Assembly: GCA_009731375.1 (NCBI GenBank)
Contig: BJOX01000232.1
Location: forward strand, 211,558-243,681
DNA from: Paulinella micropora
Lineage: Eukaryota; Cercozoa; Imbricatea; Euglyphida
Direction of reading: 5' to 3'
Length of the DNA stretch: 32,124 nucleotides
Below the pieces are notes generated by a model. That model saw nothing but the letters and a program-made list of their open reading frames with translations. It was not told where the DNA came from and searched no databases. How positions within the stretch are numbered: the stretch's first letter is position 1; each line of letters begins with the position of its first letter. Position numbers and translations under genes: made by a program. Shown piece by piece: positions 1 through 15,503 of this stretch.

Positions 1-99
1 GGAAGGAGGGGGAAGAAATTTGTGGGGATATGGGGAAGAAAGCATGTTTCGAGGCTTCAGTGGTGGCGGTAGCGGTGTTAGAGGTGGTGTTGGTGTTGA

Positions 100-116
100 T
101 GTTGGTGGTGGTGGTG

Positions 117-213
<97 letters not shown>

Positions 214-276
214 AAGAAGAAGAAGAAGAAGAAGAAGAAGAAGAAGAAGAAGAAGAAGAAGAAGAAGAAGAAGAAG
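100..276. repeat. Compound triplet array (GGT)n(AGT)n(AGA)n
   Basis: GGT units to about 127, then AGT to about 211, then AGA to 276. Adjacent units differ by one base, consistent with stepwise mutation and expansion. Flanks 1-99 and 277-360 are purine-rich and show no gene. Confidence 0.95.
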
Positions 277-469
277 GAAGAGGAGGGGCAGGCCGAGGGG
301 ACGTAGAGATTGGGTGAGGTAGAAAGGCAGGAGCAGGAGAAAGAAGGGAAGGGGGGAAGGGAGAAGTATATTTTCCATCCGAGGTGGGTGAATTCATCTC
401 TTCTTGCTCGTGGTTTGAGTCCTCGATGTGTATTCGTCTGGTTTCGATCGCGTTGACGAAGGAATTACG

Positions 470-586
470 GTTGGTGGTAGTGGTTTTGTTGCTGTGGCTG
501 TTGTTGCTGTTGTTGTTGTCGTTGTCGTTGTTGTTGTGGTCGCTGTGGTTGTTGTTGTTGTTGTTGTTGTTGTTGTTATTGTTGGC
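470..586. repeat. Imperfect TTG/GCTG triplet tract
   Basis: GTTGTT with interspersed GCTG, GTCG and GTGG. The stretch 361-469 before it is unique, with no supported gene. It contains TTCTTGCTCGTGG (about 400-412), which recurs at about 949-961. Confidence 0.85.
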
Positions 587-597
587 CTCCGTCCACC

Positions 598-611
598 CTA
601 GATAGATAGAG

Positions 612-686
<75 letters not shown>

Positions 687-699
687 AAGAAAGAAAGAT

Positions 700-751
<52 letters not shown>

Positions 752-832
752 GAATAGAATAGAATAGAATAGAATAGAAAAGAATAGAAAAGAAAAGAAT
801 AGAAAAGAATAGAATAGAATAGATAGATAAGA

Positions 833-885
<53 letters not shown>

Positions 886-974
886 CAGATAGACAGATAG
901 ACAGATAGATAGATAGATAGATAGATGGATAGATAGATAGATAACCTTCTTGCTCGTGGCCATGGCTTCGTGCC

Positions 975-1057
<83 letters not shown>

Positions 1058-1060
1058 ATG

Positions 1061-1097
<37 letters not shown>

Positions 1098-1100
1098 CTA
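598..1100. repeat. GATA array with AAGA and AATAG variants
   Basis: Mostly (GATA)n, with an AAGA-rich part at 685-719 and an AATAGAATAG pentanucleotide part at about 752-832. One island at 942-975 reads, on the minus strand, CTAG|GCACGAAGCCATGGCCACGAG and then CAAGAAG|GTTATC. It has exon-like borders but no matched phase, so it is left as an uncertain relic. Confidence 0.9.
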
Positions 1101-1110
1101 ACCTTGTTAA

Positions 1111-1286
1111 GGACAAGTGAAAAAAATTCGGCCAGGAAATATTTCGGCCAGTGATTTTTCACCGCAGAATACGTTGTTTTTGCACAAAACTTTGGGTGGC
1201 CGGAATTCTTCCCTAGTCTTTTCACCGCAAGATACGTTTTTTTTTTTTTGCCAAAATTTGAGGTGGCCGAAATTTTTCACTTGTCC
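1111..1286. mobile_element. Foldback/MITE-like element, 176 bp
   Basis: The ends are inverted: GGACAAGTGAAAAAAATTCG then GCCA (1111-1134) against TGGCCGAAATTTTTCACTTG then TCC (1264-1286), with one indel and one mismatch. Inside are two direct copies of TCACCGCA(A)GA(A)TACGTT followed by a T-rich stretch and GGTGGCCG. There is no coding capacity. It separates a GATA array from a CTA array. Confidence 0.6.
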
Positions 1287-1302
1287 TGAAGGTGTTAACT
1301 CA

Positions 1303-1711
<409 letters not shown>

Positions 1712-1764
1712 GGCTAGTTCGGGTGGCAAAGGTTGCCACCACAGGCCGGGCTTTTTTCAGGCAC

Positions 1765-1766
<2 letters not shown>
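1712..1766. other. Spacer with perfect 8-bp hairpin at a strand flip
   Basis: GGTGGCAA (1722-1729), loop AGG, TTGCCACC (1733-1740). To the left the triplet is CTA; to the right it is its complement TAG. The hairpin therefore lies at the centre of a large inverted arrangement. Confidence 0.8.
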
Positions 1767-3706
<1,940 letters not shown>

Positions 3707-3721
3707 AAAAACCCAGAAAGT

Positions 3722-3752
3722 GCCACCAAGAAACCCGAAGTTTTTGGTGGTG
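3722..3752. other. Hairpin CCACCAA...TTTGGTGG
   Basis: CCACCAA at 3723-3729 can pair with TTGGTGG at about 3744-3750 around an AAACCCGAAG-containing loop. It lies in the short unique stretch 3707-3777, where I see no gene. Confidence 0.5.
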
Positions 3753-3777
3753 TGTAACAAAATGCTAAGATAGCACA

Positions 3778-3974
3778 TAAAAGCATTCACTGCCAATTAA
3801 CTAGATAATTACCCTTGATGTGGTTGGCTTCCCGGGGAAATTCCCTGAATTTAACTAGGTAATTACCCTTGTTGTGGTTAGCTTCCCGGGGAAATTCCGA
3901 AATTCAGGGAATTTCCCCGGGAAGCCAACCACATCAAGGGTAATTACCTAGGTAATTGGCGGTGAATGCTTTTA
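3778..3974. mobile_element. Foldback element with 75-bp inverted arms
   Basis: Left arm 3778-3852 and right arm 3900-3974 are inverted copies with about three mismatches in 75. The 47 bp between them (3853-3899) is a third, direct copy of the left arm's inner part with about four differences. The core contains TTCCCGGGGAA and CCCGGG. No coding capacity of its own was seen, but the right arm overlaps candidate exon 19. Confidence 0.7.
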
Positions 3975-4048
3975 TTTGTATAGTGGTGTGATGATGTAGG
4001 TAAAAGACGAGATAACGGTCGGGGTGAGGAGTTTGGCCAAAACCAAAC
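3944..4048 (-). CDS. Candidate terminal exon 19
   Basis: The acceptor (CACTTATTCATTGTTCTTCTTGTAG region, 4049-4075) has the strongest pyrimidine tract in the window. In phase 0 the frame runs 34 codons from VWFWPNSSPRPL to a TAA at 3944-3946. Another open frame (FGFGQTPHPDRYLVFYL) ends slightly later, so the coding frame is uncertain. An AATAAA on the minus strand (3971-3976) falls inside the exon before the stop, which argues against this exact reading or means a later signal is used. The 3' part overlaps the right arm of the foldback element at 3778-3974. Confidence 0.3.
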   Translation of the reverse strand, partial: VWFWPNSSPRPLSRLLPTSSHHYTNKSIHRQLPR

Positions 4049-4160
4049 CTACAAGAAGAACAATGAATAAGTGAAAAAAAACAGATGAGGAGATAAAATG
4101 AATAAGTGAAAACAGATGAGATTAAATGAATCAGTGAAAACAGATTAGGAGATAAAAACA
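4049..4160 (-). repeat. Three tandem ~30 bp units forming a pyrimidine-rich stretch upstream of exon 19
   Basis: On the plus strand the unit is ATGAATAAGTGAAAACAGAT followed by GAGGAGATAAA, starting at 4063, 4098 and 4126 with small indels. On the minus strand it is T/C-rich and leads into the exon 19 acceptor, so it may serve as an extended polypyrimidine tract. Confidence 0.6.
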
Positions 4161-4203
4161 AAAAAATATGCTGGCTTGCTCCATGGCATATGACATACAT
4201 ACA

Positions 4204-4267
<64 letters not shown>

Positions 4268-4309
4268 AGATATATAGATATATAGATCTATAGATCTATA
4301 GATCTATAG

Positions 4310-4358
<49 letters not shown>

Positions 4359-4363
4359 CCTAC

Positions 4364-4419
<56 letters not shown>

Positions 4420-4440
4420 ATACCTACCTACCAACCTACC
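4204..4440. repeat. (TATC)n array with palindromic TATAGATCTATAGATC core
   Basis: TATC repeats flank 4264-4313, where the motif becomes TATAGATATATAGATCTATAG and is self-complementary. ACCTACC units close the block. Confidence 0.9.
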
Positions 4441-4458
4441 TTCGCTGTCTGGCCAAAA

Positions 4459-4681
4459 CATGTATGTATGTATGTATGTATGTTTGCATGCATGTATGTA
4501 TGTATGTATGTATGCGTATGTATGCATGTATGTCTGTATGCGTATGTGTGTATGTATCTATGTATGTAACAGGCCATGAATGTGTGAAACAGGTCATGTG
4601 AGATGTATGTATGTATGTATGTATGTATATATGTATGTATGTATATATGTATGTATGTATGTATATATGTATGTATGTATG

Positions 4682-4715
<34 letters not shown>

Positions 4716-4850
4716 TGTATGTATGTGTGTATGCATGTATGTATGCATGTATGTAATAGGCCATGAATGTATGTATCAGGTCATGTGGTATGTATGTATG
4801 TATGTATGTATGTATGTATGTATGTCTGTCTGTCTGACTGTATGTATGTA
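4459..4850. repeat. (TATG)n array with two spacer copies
   Basis: The spacer GGCCATGAATGT...CAGGTCATGTG occurs at about 4571-4600 and 4757-4787. It lacks an AG|...|GT border on the minus strand, so I do not call it an exon. Confidence 0.85.
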
Positions 4851-4915
4851 GATAGATAGATAGATGTAGATAGATAGATGTAGTAGATAGATGCAGTAGA
4901 AAGATAGATAGATAA

Positions 4916-4956
<41 letters not shown>

Positions 4957-4964
4957 ATGTTTAC

Positions 4965-5003
4965 CACGTGGCCTGATAGCGAAGAATCAGTGGGAGAGCT
5001 TTC
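4965..5003 (-). CDS. Exon 18 (39 nt): ESSPTDSSLSGHV
   Basis: The acceptor is TGTATGATCATAG and the donor CCACGTG|GTAAAC. Thirteen codons, phase 0-0, Ser/Thr-rich. It lies between GATA repeats and CATA repeats, with no half copies nearby. It matches the phase of exons 17 and 19. Confidence 0.4.
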
Positions 5004-5010
5004 CTATGAT

Positions 5011-5107
5011 CATACATGCATACATACATACATACATACATACATACACACATACATATATATATATACATATATACAAGAAGTGTCCACCAAGTTAACA
5101 GCGAATA

Positions 5108-5184
<77 letters not shown>

Positions 5185-5222
5185 GTCTACCTACCTACCT
5201 ACCTACCTACCTACCTACCTAC

Positions 5223-5261
<39 letters not shown>

Positions 5262-5282
5262 CCTATCTACCTATCTACCTAC

Positions 5283-5333
<51 letters not shown>

Positions 5334-5363
5334 CCTGTCTACCTGTCTATCTATCTATCTATC

Positions 5364-5425
<62 letters not shown>

Positions 5426-5442
5426 CCTGTCTATCTATCTAC

Positions 5443-5521
<79 letters not shown>
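5011..5521. repeat. CATA/TA repeat, short island, then (TATC)n
   Basis: CATA and TA repeats to 5084, a 22 bp island (5085-5106) with no supported function, then about 415 bp of TATC with ACCT variants. Confidence 0.9.
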
Positions 5522-5522
<1 letters not shown>

Positions 5523-5528
5523 GTATAC

Positions 5529-5571
5529 CGGTGCTGTTGCAAACGTAAAGGCAAACGAGCGAGGCAACGTC
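5529..5571 (-). CDS. Exon 17 (43 nt): [14 protein letters not shown]
   Basis: The only non-repeat island between a 415 bp TATC array and an 880 bp TATATG array. The acceptor is TGCATATAG and the donor GCACCG|GTATAC. One leading base completes the two left by exon 16, then the frame [14 protein letters not shown] ends in phase 0. No half copies were seen. Confidence 0.4.
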
Positions 5572-5582
5572 CTATATGCATT

Positions 5583-6462
<880 letters not shown>

Positions 6463-6618
6463 TTATCTTACTTACTTACTTACTTACTTACTTATTTTAC
6501 ATACTTACTTACTTTACTTACTTACTTTACTTACTTACTTACTTTACTTACTTACTTACTTACTTACTTGCTTGCGTGGGAGGAAAGCGGAAGATGCAAG
6601 TGAGATAGCTGCAACTTT

Positions 6619-6668
<50 letters not shown>

Positions 6669-6814
6669 CTGCGTGGGAGGAAAGCGGAAGATGCAGGTGA
6701 GATAGCTGCGACTACCTTCTTACTTACTTACTTACTTACTTACTGACTTACTTACTTACTTACTTACCTGCGTGGGAGGAAAGCGGAAGATGCACGTGAG
6801 ATAGCTGCAACTTT

Positions 6815-6848
<34 letters not shown>

Positions 6849-6891
6849 CTGGGAGGAAAGAGGAAGATGCAGGAGAGATAGCTGCGACTAC

Positions 6892-6948
<57 letters not shown>
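6463..6948. repeat. (TTAC)n array carrying four 3'-half copies of exon 16
   Basis: Minus-strand units run from GCAGCTATCTCACCTGCATC through CTTTCCTCCCACGCAG and then GTAAGTAAG. Copies lie at 6569-6614, 6669-6715, 6767-6810 and 6848-6890, each keeping a donor-like end next to GTAAG repeats. Confidence 0.85.
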
Positions 6949-7022
6949 CGTGGTGGGAGGAAAGCGGAAGATGCACGGGAAATAGCTGCGACTACTTCAT
7001 GCGCGCTCTGGTGAGGGATAGC
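6949..7022 (-). CDS. Exon 16 (74 nt): AIPHQSAHEVVAAI...
   Basis: The acceptor is TATAGCAG. The donor is CCACCACG|GTAAGTAAG, a perfect U1 match continuing as (GTAA)n. Only one of three frames is open: it begins AIPHQSAHEVVAAI and ends SRASSAFLPP plus two bases. It lies exactly between two 5'-half copies (7229-7268, 7508-7547, each followed on the minus strand by TATC) and four 3'-half copies (6569-6614, 6669-6715, 6767-6810, 6848-6890, each followed by GTAAG). Confidence 0.5.
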
Positions 7023-7026
7023 CTGC

Positions 7027-7555
<529 letters not shown>

Positions 7556-7803
7556 TATACATACATACATACATACATACAAACATACATACATACATAC
7601 ATACATACATACATGCATATGCATGCATGCATACATGCATACATACATGCATGCATACATACATCATACATACATACATGCATACATGAATGCATACATA
7701 CATGCATCATACATACATCATACATACATACATACATACATACATACATACATACATACGTACATGCATACATACATACATGCATGCATGCATGCATACA
7801 TAG
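7556..7803. repeat. (CATA)n/(CATG)n array
   Basis: CATA repeats with CATGCATG insertions, self-complementary at many points. No gene. Confidence 0.9.
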
Positions 7804-7869
7804 TAGTCAGTGAGTAAGGGAGCGAATGAGTAAGTGAAGTGAGTGAGTAAGTAAGTAAGTAAGTAAGTA

Positions 7870-7900
<31 letters not shown>

Positions 7901-7951
7901 GTGAGAAAGTAAGAAAGTAAGTAAGTAAATAAGTAAATAAGTAAAAAAAGT

Positions 7952-7999
<48 letters not shown>

Positions 8000-8023
8000 G
8001 TAAGTAAGTAAGTAAAGTAAGTA

Positions 8024-8059
<36 letters not shown>

Positions 8060-8445
8060 TAAGTTAAGTAAGTTAAGTAAGTAAGTTAAGTAAGTAAGTT
8101 AAGTAAGTAAGTTAAGTAAGTAAAGTAAGTAAAGTAAGTAAGTAAGTAAGTAAGTAAGTAGTTAAGTAAGTAAAGTAAGTAAAGTAAGTAAAGTAAAGGA
8201 AGTAAAGTAAGTAAGTAAGTAAGTAAAGTAAGTAAAGTAAGTAAGTAAGTGAGTAAGTTAAGTAAGTAAAGTAAGTAAATAAAGTAAGTAAAGTAAGTAA
8301 GTAAAGTAAGTAAAGTAAGTAAGTAAAGTAAGTAAGTAAGTAAGTAAAGTAAGTAAAGTAAGTAAATAAAGTAAGTAAGTAAAGTAAGTAAGTAAAGTAA
8401 GTAAAGTAAGTAAGTAAAGTAACTAAGTAAAGTAAGTAAGTAAGT
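7804..8445. repeat. (AAGT)n array with AAAG slips
   Basis: AAGT tetramers with frequent single-base insertions (TAAAGTAAG) over about 640 bp. Confidence 0.9.
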
Positions 8446-8572
8446 TTGTGTATGTTATGTATGTTATGTATTGAAATTAGGTACACTGTTGCGTTACCTT
8501 GCCTCTTGTATGCTATGCATGTTATGTAAGATAGTCTTGTTTGTGTGTGTTATGTATGTTATGTATTGAATG

Positions 8573-8647
<75 letters not shown>

Positions 8648-8648
8648 T
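8446..8648. repeat. Spacer with direct repeats, then (GATA)n
   Basis: GTTATGTATGTTATGTATTG occurs at about 8453 and 8549. Between them CGTTACCTTGCCTCTTG resembles the 3' end and donor of exon 15. GATA repeats follow from 8574. Confidence 0.75.
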
Positions 8649-8664
8649 CACTGAGGCCTCTTAC

Positions 8665-8700
8665 CTTGTCTCTGAGGAGGGGTGCGATCGAGTCGTACTC
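8665..8700 (-). CDS. Exon 15 (36 nt): [12 protein letters not shown]
   Basis: The donor AGACAAG|GTAAGAG is near-perfect. The acceptor here is only the AG of GATAGAG next to a GATA run and is weak. Twelve codons, phase 0-0. A second copy at 8844-8882 has a clear acceptor (ATAAACAG) but has lost the donor (GACAAG|GATAG). Further 5'-half copies (EEYDSVAS) lie at 9032-9055 and 9241-9272, and a 3'-half relic ending GGCAAG|GTAACG lies near 8493-8515. Confidence 0.4.
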
Positions 8701-8701
8701 C

Positions 8702-8702
<1 letters not shown>

Positions 8703-8787
<85 letters not shown>

Positions 8788-8788
8788 C

Positions 8789-8843
<55 letters not shown>

Positions 8844-9120
8844 CTTGTCTCTGAGGAGGGGCGCGATCGAGTCGTACTCCTTCTGTTTATGTGTGTATGT
8901 ATGTATGTATGTATGTATGTCTGTGTATGTATGTATGTATGTATGTAAGTAAGTAGCGACACCTCCTGTTTATGTGTGTATGTATGTATGTATGTATGTA
9001 TGTATGAATGTATGAATGTATGAATGCAAGTAGCGACCGAGTCGTACTTCTCCTGTTTATGTCTATGTATGTATGTATGTATGTATGTAAGTAATGTAAG
9101 TAAGTAGCGACACCTCCTGT

Positions 9121-9197
<77 letters not shown>

Positions 9198-9360
9198 ATG
9201 TATGAATGTATGAATGTATGAATGTATGAATGTATGAATGTATGAAGCGACCGAGTCGTACTCCTCCTGTTTATGTATATGTATGTATGTATGTATGTAT
9301 GCATGTATGTATGTATGTATGTATGTATGTAAGTAATGTAAGTAAGTAGGTAAGTAAGTA
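8703..9360. repeat. Exon 15 upstream repeat field: TATC, TATG, GT and partial exon copies
   Basis: (TATC)n to 8842, a full exon copy lacking its donor (8844-8882), then TATG/GAATG/TG/TA repeats with 5'-half copies near 8957-8969, 9032-9055, 9108-9119 and 9241-9272 that keep the CAG acceptor-like end. Confidence 0.75.
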
Positions 9361-9649
9361 AATGACCTTCTCCTCTTCGCTGTTTCCTGTATGTATGTAT
9401 GTATGTATGTATGTATGTATGTATGTATGTATGTATGTATGTATGTATGCAAGTATGTAAGTATGTAAGTATGTAATGTAAGTAAGTAAGCAAGTAAGTA
9501 AGTAAATGACCTTCTCGTCTACGCTGTTGGCTTTATGTGTATGTATGTAGGTATGTATGTATGTATGCATGCATGTATGTATGTATGTATGTATGTACGT
9601 ATGTATGTATGTATGTATGTATGTATGTATGTATGTACGTATGTAAGTA

Positions 9650-9687
<38 letters not shown>

Positions 9688-9702
9688 CATGTAAGTATGT
9701 AA

Positions 9703-9744
<42 letters not shown>

Positions 9745-9945
9745 TGACCTTCTTGTCTACGCTGTTGGCTTTATGCATGTATATGTATGTATGTATGTAT
9801 GTGTGTATGTATGATGTATGTATGTATGTATGTACGTATGTATGTATGTATATGTGTATGTATGTATGTATGTAAGTAAGTAAGTACGTGTGAGAAAGTA
9901 AGTAAGTAAGTAAACGACCTTCTCCTCTTCGCTGTTTCTTTTATG

Positions 9946-10005
<60 letters not shown>

Positions 10006-10137
10006 TGACCTTCTCGTCTACGCTGTTGGCTTTATGTATGTGTATGTATGCATGTATACATACATACATACATACATACATACATACATACATACATACA
10101 TACATACATAAAGCCAACAGCGTAGACGAGAAGGTCA

Positions 10138-10171
<34 letters not shown>

Positions 10172-10398
10172 TTACATACTTACATACTTAAATACATATA
10201 TACATACTATACATACATACATACATACATACATGCATACATACATAAACATGCATACATACATACATACATACATACATACATGCATGCATAAAGCCAA
10301 CAGCGTAGACGAGAAGGTCATTTACTTACTTACTTAGTTACTTACTTACTTACTTACTTACTTACATACTTACATACTTACATACTTACATACTTATA

Positions 10399-10430
<32 letters not shown>

Positions 10431-10896
10431 CATACATAAAGCCAACAGCGTAGACGAGAAGATCATTTACTTACTTAACATACTTACATTACATACTTAC
10501 ATACTTACATATATACTTGCATACATACATACATACGTACGTACATACATACATACATACATACATACATACATACATACATACATACATAGTATGTATG
10601 TATGTATATATGTTAAGTAAGTTAAGTAAGTAAGTAAGTAAATGACCTTCTCGTCTACGCTGTTGGCTTTATGTATGTGTATGTATTTATGTATGTATGT
10701 ATGTATGTATGTATGTATGTATGTGAGTATGTATGTAAGTATGCAAGTATGTAAGTAAATGACCTTCTCCTCTTCGCTGTTTCCTTTATGTATCTATGTA
10801 TGTATGTATGTATGTATGTATGTATGTATGTTATGTTATGTATGTATATATGTATGTACGTATGTAAGTATGTATGTATGTAAGTGGGTAAACTAC
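9361..10896. repeat. Higher-order array of exon 14 3'-half units with an internal inversion
   Basis: Units have the form (TAAG)n-GACCTTCTCGTCTACGCTGT-TGGCTTTATG-(TATG)n. Copies lie at about 9365, 9507, 9744, 9915, 10005, 10643 and 10760. Three copies (about 10110-10139, 10291-10322, 10438-10468) are reverse-complemented. Confidence 0.85.
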
Positions 10897-10941
10897 CTCA
10901 TCCACGCCCTTGGCTTTGTGAAACTCGGACAGTGGATTGCC
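10897..10941 (-). CDS. Exon 14 (45 nt): GNPLSEFHKAKGVDE
   Basis: The acceptor is ACATACATACAG and the donor GATGAG|GTAGTT. Fifteen codons, phase 0-0. A 5'-half copy (GNPLSEFSKAN) lies at 11219-11253. About nine 3'-half copies coding HKANSVDEK or its GNSEEEK variant fill 9365-10790 on the gene-downstream side. Three of them are inverted. Confidence 0.5.
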
Positions 10942-11089
10942 CTGTATGTATGTATGTATGTATGTATGTATGTATGTGTGTATGTATGTATGTGTGTGTG
11001 TATGTAAGATGTCTCTCTCTCTCTCTCTCTCTATGTATGTATGTATGTATGTATGTATGTATGTATGTGTGTAAAAATGTATGCATGTT

Positions 11090-11134
<45 letters not shown>

Positions 11135-11164
11135 ATATCTATCTATCTATCTCTCTCTCTTACA

Positions 11165-11204
<40 letters not shown>

Positions 11205-11407
11205 CCTCTCTCTCTCTCCTGTTGGCTTTGCTGAATTCGGACAGTGGATTGCCCTGTATGTATGTATGTATGTATGTATGTATGTATGTATGTATGTATG
11301 TGTGTATGTGTGTATGTGTGTATGTATGTATGTATGTATGTATGTATGTGTGTATGTATGTATGTATGTATGTATGTATCTATCTATCTATCTATCTATC
11401 TATCTAC
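10942..11407. repeat. TATG, CT and TATC repeats with one 5'-half copy of exon 14
   Basis: TATG, then CT (11011-11031, 11091-11217) with TATC inside. The partial copy at 11219-11253 ends at AGCAAAGCCAACAG, and TATG repeats resume after it. Confidence 0.85.
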
Positions 11408-11451
11408 CTTAGACACTTTGCGGTTATGTCTCTGAGAAGAAGGAGTGGCAG
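11408..11451 (-). CDS. Exon 13 (44 nt): [14 protein letters not shown]
   Basis: The acceptor TCTATCTATGTAG is followed by CTGCCACTCC. The donor is GTCTAAG|GTAGATAG, continuing as (GATA)n. The frame matching exon 12 reads [14 protein letters not shown] and ends in phase 0. A second open frame ([14 protein letters not shown]) is not phase-compatible. One 5'-half copy with the same acceptor lies at 11706-11748. Confidence 0.45.
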
Positions 11452-12094
<643 letters not shown>

Positions 12095-12135
12095 CGTCTA
12101 TTCTAGGACTCAAAGGACGACTGACGCTCCTGACC
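12095..12135 (-). CDS. Exon 12 (41 nt): [13 protein letters not shown]
   Basis: The acceptor CACCTCTTTCTTTCCTGGTAG is one of the best in the window. The donor is TAGACG|GTATCTATC. Entered with one base, the frame is [13 protein letters not shown], leaving one base for exon 13. 5'-half copies with the same acceptor lie at about 12227-12265 and 12690-12780. A variant near 12572-12612 ends in CTACAACAGAAGAG, giving a YNRRE-like sequence. Confidence 0.5.
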
Positions 12136-12155
12136 CTACCAGGAAAGAAAGAGGT

Positions 12156-12201
<46 letters not shown>

Positions 12202-12329
12202 CATACATACAAACATACATATATATACGACTGACGCTCCTGACCCTACCAGGAAAAAAAGAGGTGGGATATACATATATATATATAATATAATATCCAT
12301 CTATCCATCTATATCTATCTATCTATCTA

Positions 12330-12425
<96 letters not shown>

Positions 12426-12490
12426 NNNNNNNNNNCATCCACCCACCCACCCACCCACCCACCCACCTACCTACCTACCTACCTACCTAC

Positions 12491-12574
<84 letters not shown>

Positions 12575-12627
12575 TCTCTTCTGTTGTAGGACTGAAAGGA
12601 GCCTGCAACTGATATCTATCTATCTAC

Positions 12628-12691
<64 letters not shown>

Positions 12692-12788
12692 TCTCTTCTT
12701 TTGTAGGACTCCTGACGCTCCTGATCATGCATATATATATATATATATATATACTGACCCTGCCATGAAACAAAGAGGTGTGAGAAGA

Positions 12789-12790
<2 letters not shown>
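12136..12790. repeat. Exon 12 upstream field: TA, TATC and CCAC repeats with partial exon copies; 10-N gap
   Basis: TA (12160-12195, 12272-12295, 12730-12752), TATC (12297-12425, 12490-12575, 12614-12690) and CCAC/CCTA repeats. The gap is at 12426-12435. Three partial exon 12 copies carry the acceptor. Confidence 0.8.
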
Positions 12791-14040
<1,250 letters not shown>

Positions 14041-14400
14041 AAATGTTTACGTTAAAAACGTACATACATACATACATACATACATACATACATACATACA
14101 GATACATACATACATACTTCAAAAATATGTGTTTTGCCAGTACTCCCATCGCATCTACTTTTATTCAAACTGTATGCGGGAAAACGAGTGTAGTTAATTT
14201 TATCAGTCCACCTCCACAAAATGTGGTCAGGTTACCGATGAAACTGCATATGCGGCGCGCCAAATTCGACGTGTTTTGCGGGCTCGCCGGCCCGGCTCCG
14301 GCTCGCCCGCAAAACACGTCAAATTTGTGGCTAGCCTCATAATATACTATTCTCCTCGTAACACGTTAGCCCGCATTTAAACTTGTCGACATTACTCATC
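14041..14400. other. Unique intronic stretch with strong GC-rich hairpin
   Basis: After a short CATA tract, 14110-14400 is non-repetitive. CAAATTCGACGTGTTTTGCG then GGC (14261-14283) pairs with its complement at 14305-14327 with one mismatch, around a 21-nt loop of CGG/CCGG. No gene is supported; it could be a transposon end. Confidence 0.6.
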
Positions 14401-14417
14401 ATAGATAGGTAGGTAGG

Positions 14418-14467
<50 letters not shown>

Positions 14468-14557
14468 GATAGATAGATGGATGGATAGATAGATAGATAG
14501 ATAGATAAATAGATANNNNNNNNNNATCTATCTATATACATATATATATATATATAC
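14401..14557. repeat. (GATA)n, 10-N gap, then TATC/TA
   Basis: The gap is at 14516-14525. The motif is GATA to the left and its complement TATC to the right, so the join may be wrong. Confidence 0.8.
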
Positions 14558-14610
14558 CTCACGGGAACGTTAGGGGCGAGTATTTCTATTTCATTTATCA
14601 TGGACATAAC
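14558..14610 (-). CDS. Exon 11 (53 nt): [17 protein letters not shown]
   Basis: The acceptor is ATGTATAG and the donor CCGTGAG|GTATATATA, where the intron opens as (TA)n. Only one frame is open: [17 protein letters not shown] plus AG, which exon 12 completes as Arg. Three 5'-half copies, reading MSMINEI before running into GATA repeats, lie at about 14782-14812, 14991-15037 and 15172-15220, all on the gene-upstream side. Confidence 0.5.
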
Positions 14611-14724
14611 CTATACATATATATATACATATATATATACATATATATATACATATATATATACATATATATATACATATATATATATAGATGGGTGGAT
14701 AGATAGATAGATAGATAGATATAA

Positions 14725-14784
<60 letters not shown>

Positions 14785-14851
14785 CCTGTGTGTGTATATC
14801 AACATGTAGGTAGGTAGGTAGATAGGTAGGTAGGTAGGTAGGTAGATAGAA

Positions 14852-14901
<50 letters not shown>

Positions 14902-14939
14902 GGATGGATGGATGGATGGATGGATAGATAGATAGATAA

Positions 14940-14990
<51 letters not shown>

Positions 14991-15086
14991 TATTTCATTT
15001 ATCATGGACATAACCTGTGTGTGTATATCAACATGTAGGTAGGTAGGTAGATAGGTAGAAAGGTAGGTAGATAAATAGATAGATAA

Positions 15087-15146
<60 letters not shown>

Positions 15147-15258
15147 GTAGGTAGGTAGGTAGGTAGATAGGTATATTTCATTTATCATTGACAAAACCTG
15201 TAGACGTATATGTGCATGTAGGTAGGTAGGTAGGTAGGTAGGTAGGTAGGTAGGTAGG

Positions 15259-15313
<55 letters not shown>

Positions 15314-15348
15314 GTAGGTAGGTAGGTAAACGATAGATAGATAGATAA

Positions 15349-15416
<68 letters not shown>

Positions 15417-15438
15417 GTAGGTAGGTAGGTAGGTAGAC

Positions 15439-15503
<65 letters not shown>

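Noticed and set aside
942-975. Island with CTAG|...|GTTATC borders as exon 20
   Set aside because: It lies beyond the candidate stop and AATAAA, and no phase link can be tested. It is kept only as a note within the repeat entry.
4440-4448. 9-nt micro-exon ACAGCGAAG between GGCCAG and GTAGG (minus)
   Set aside because: Phase-neutral and too short to judge; the region looks like a decayed copy of the exon 19 start (FGQT).
6569-6960. Plus-strand exons ending GATGCAG|GTGAGAT
   Set aside because: This donor-like site is good, but there is no plus-strand acceptor or consistent frame. The minus-strand reading explains all copies.
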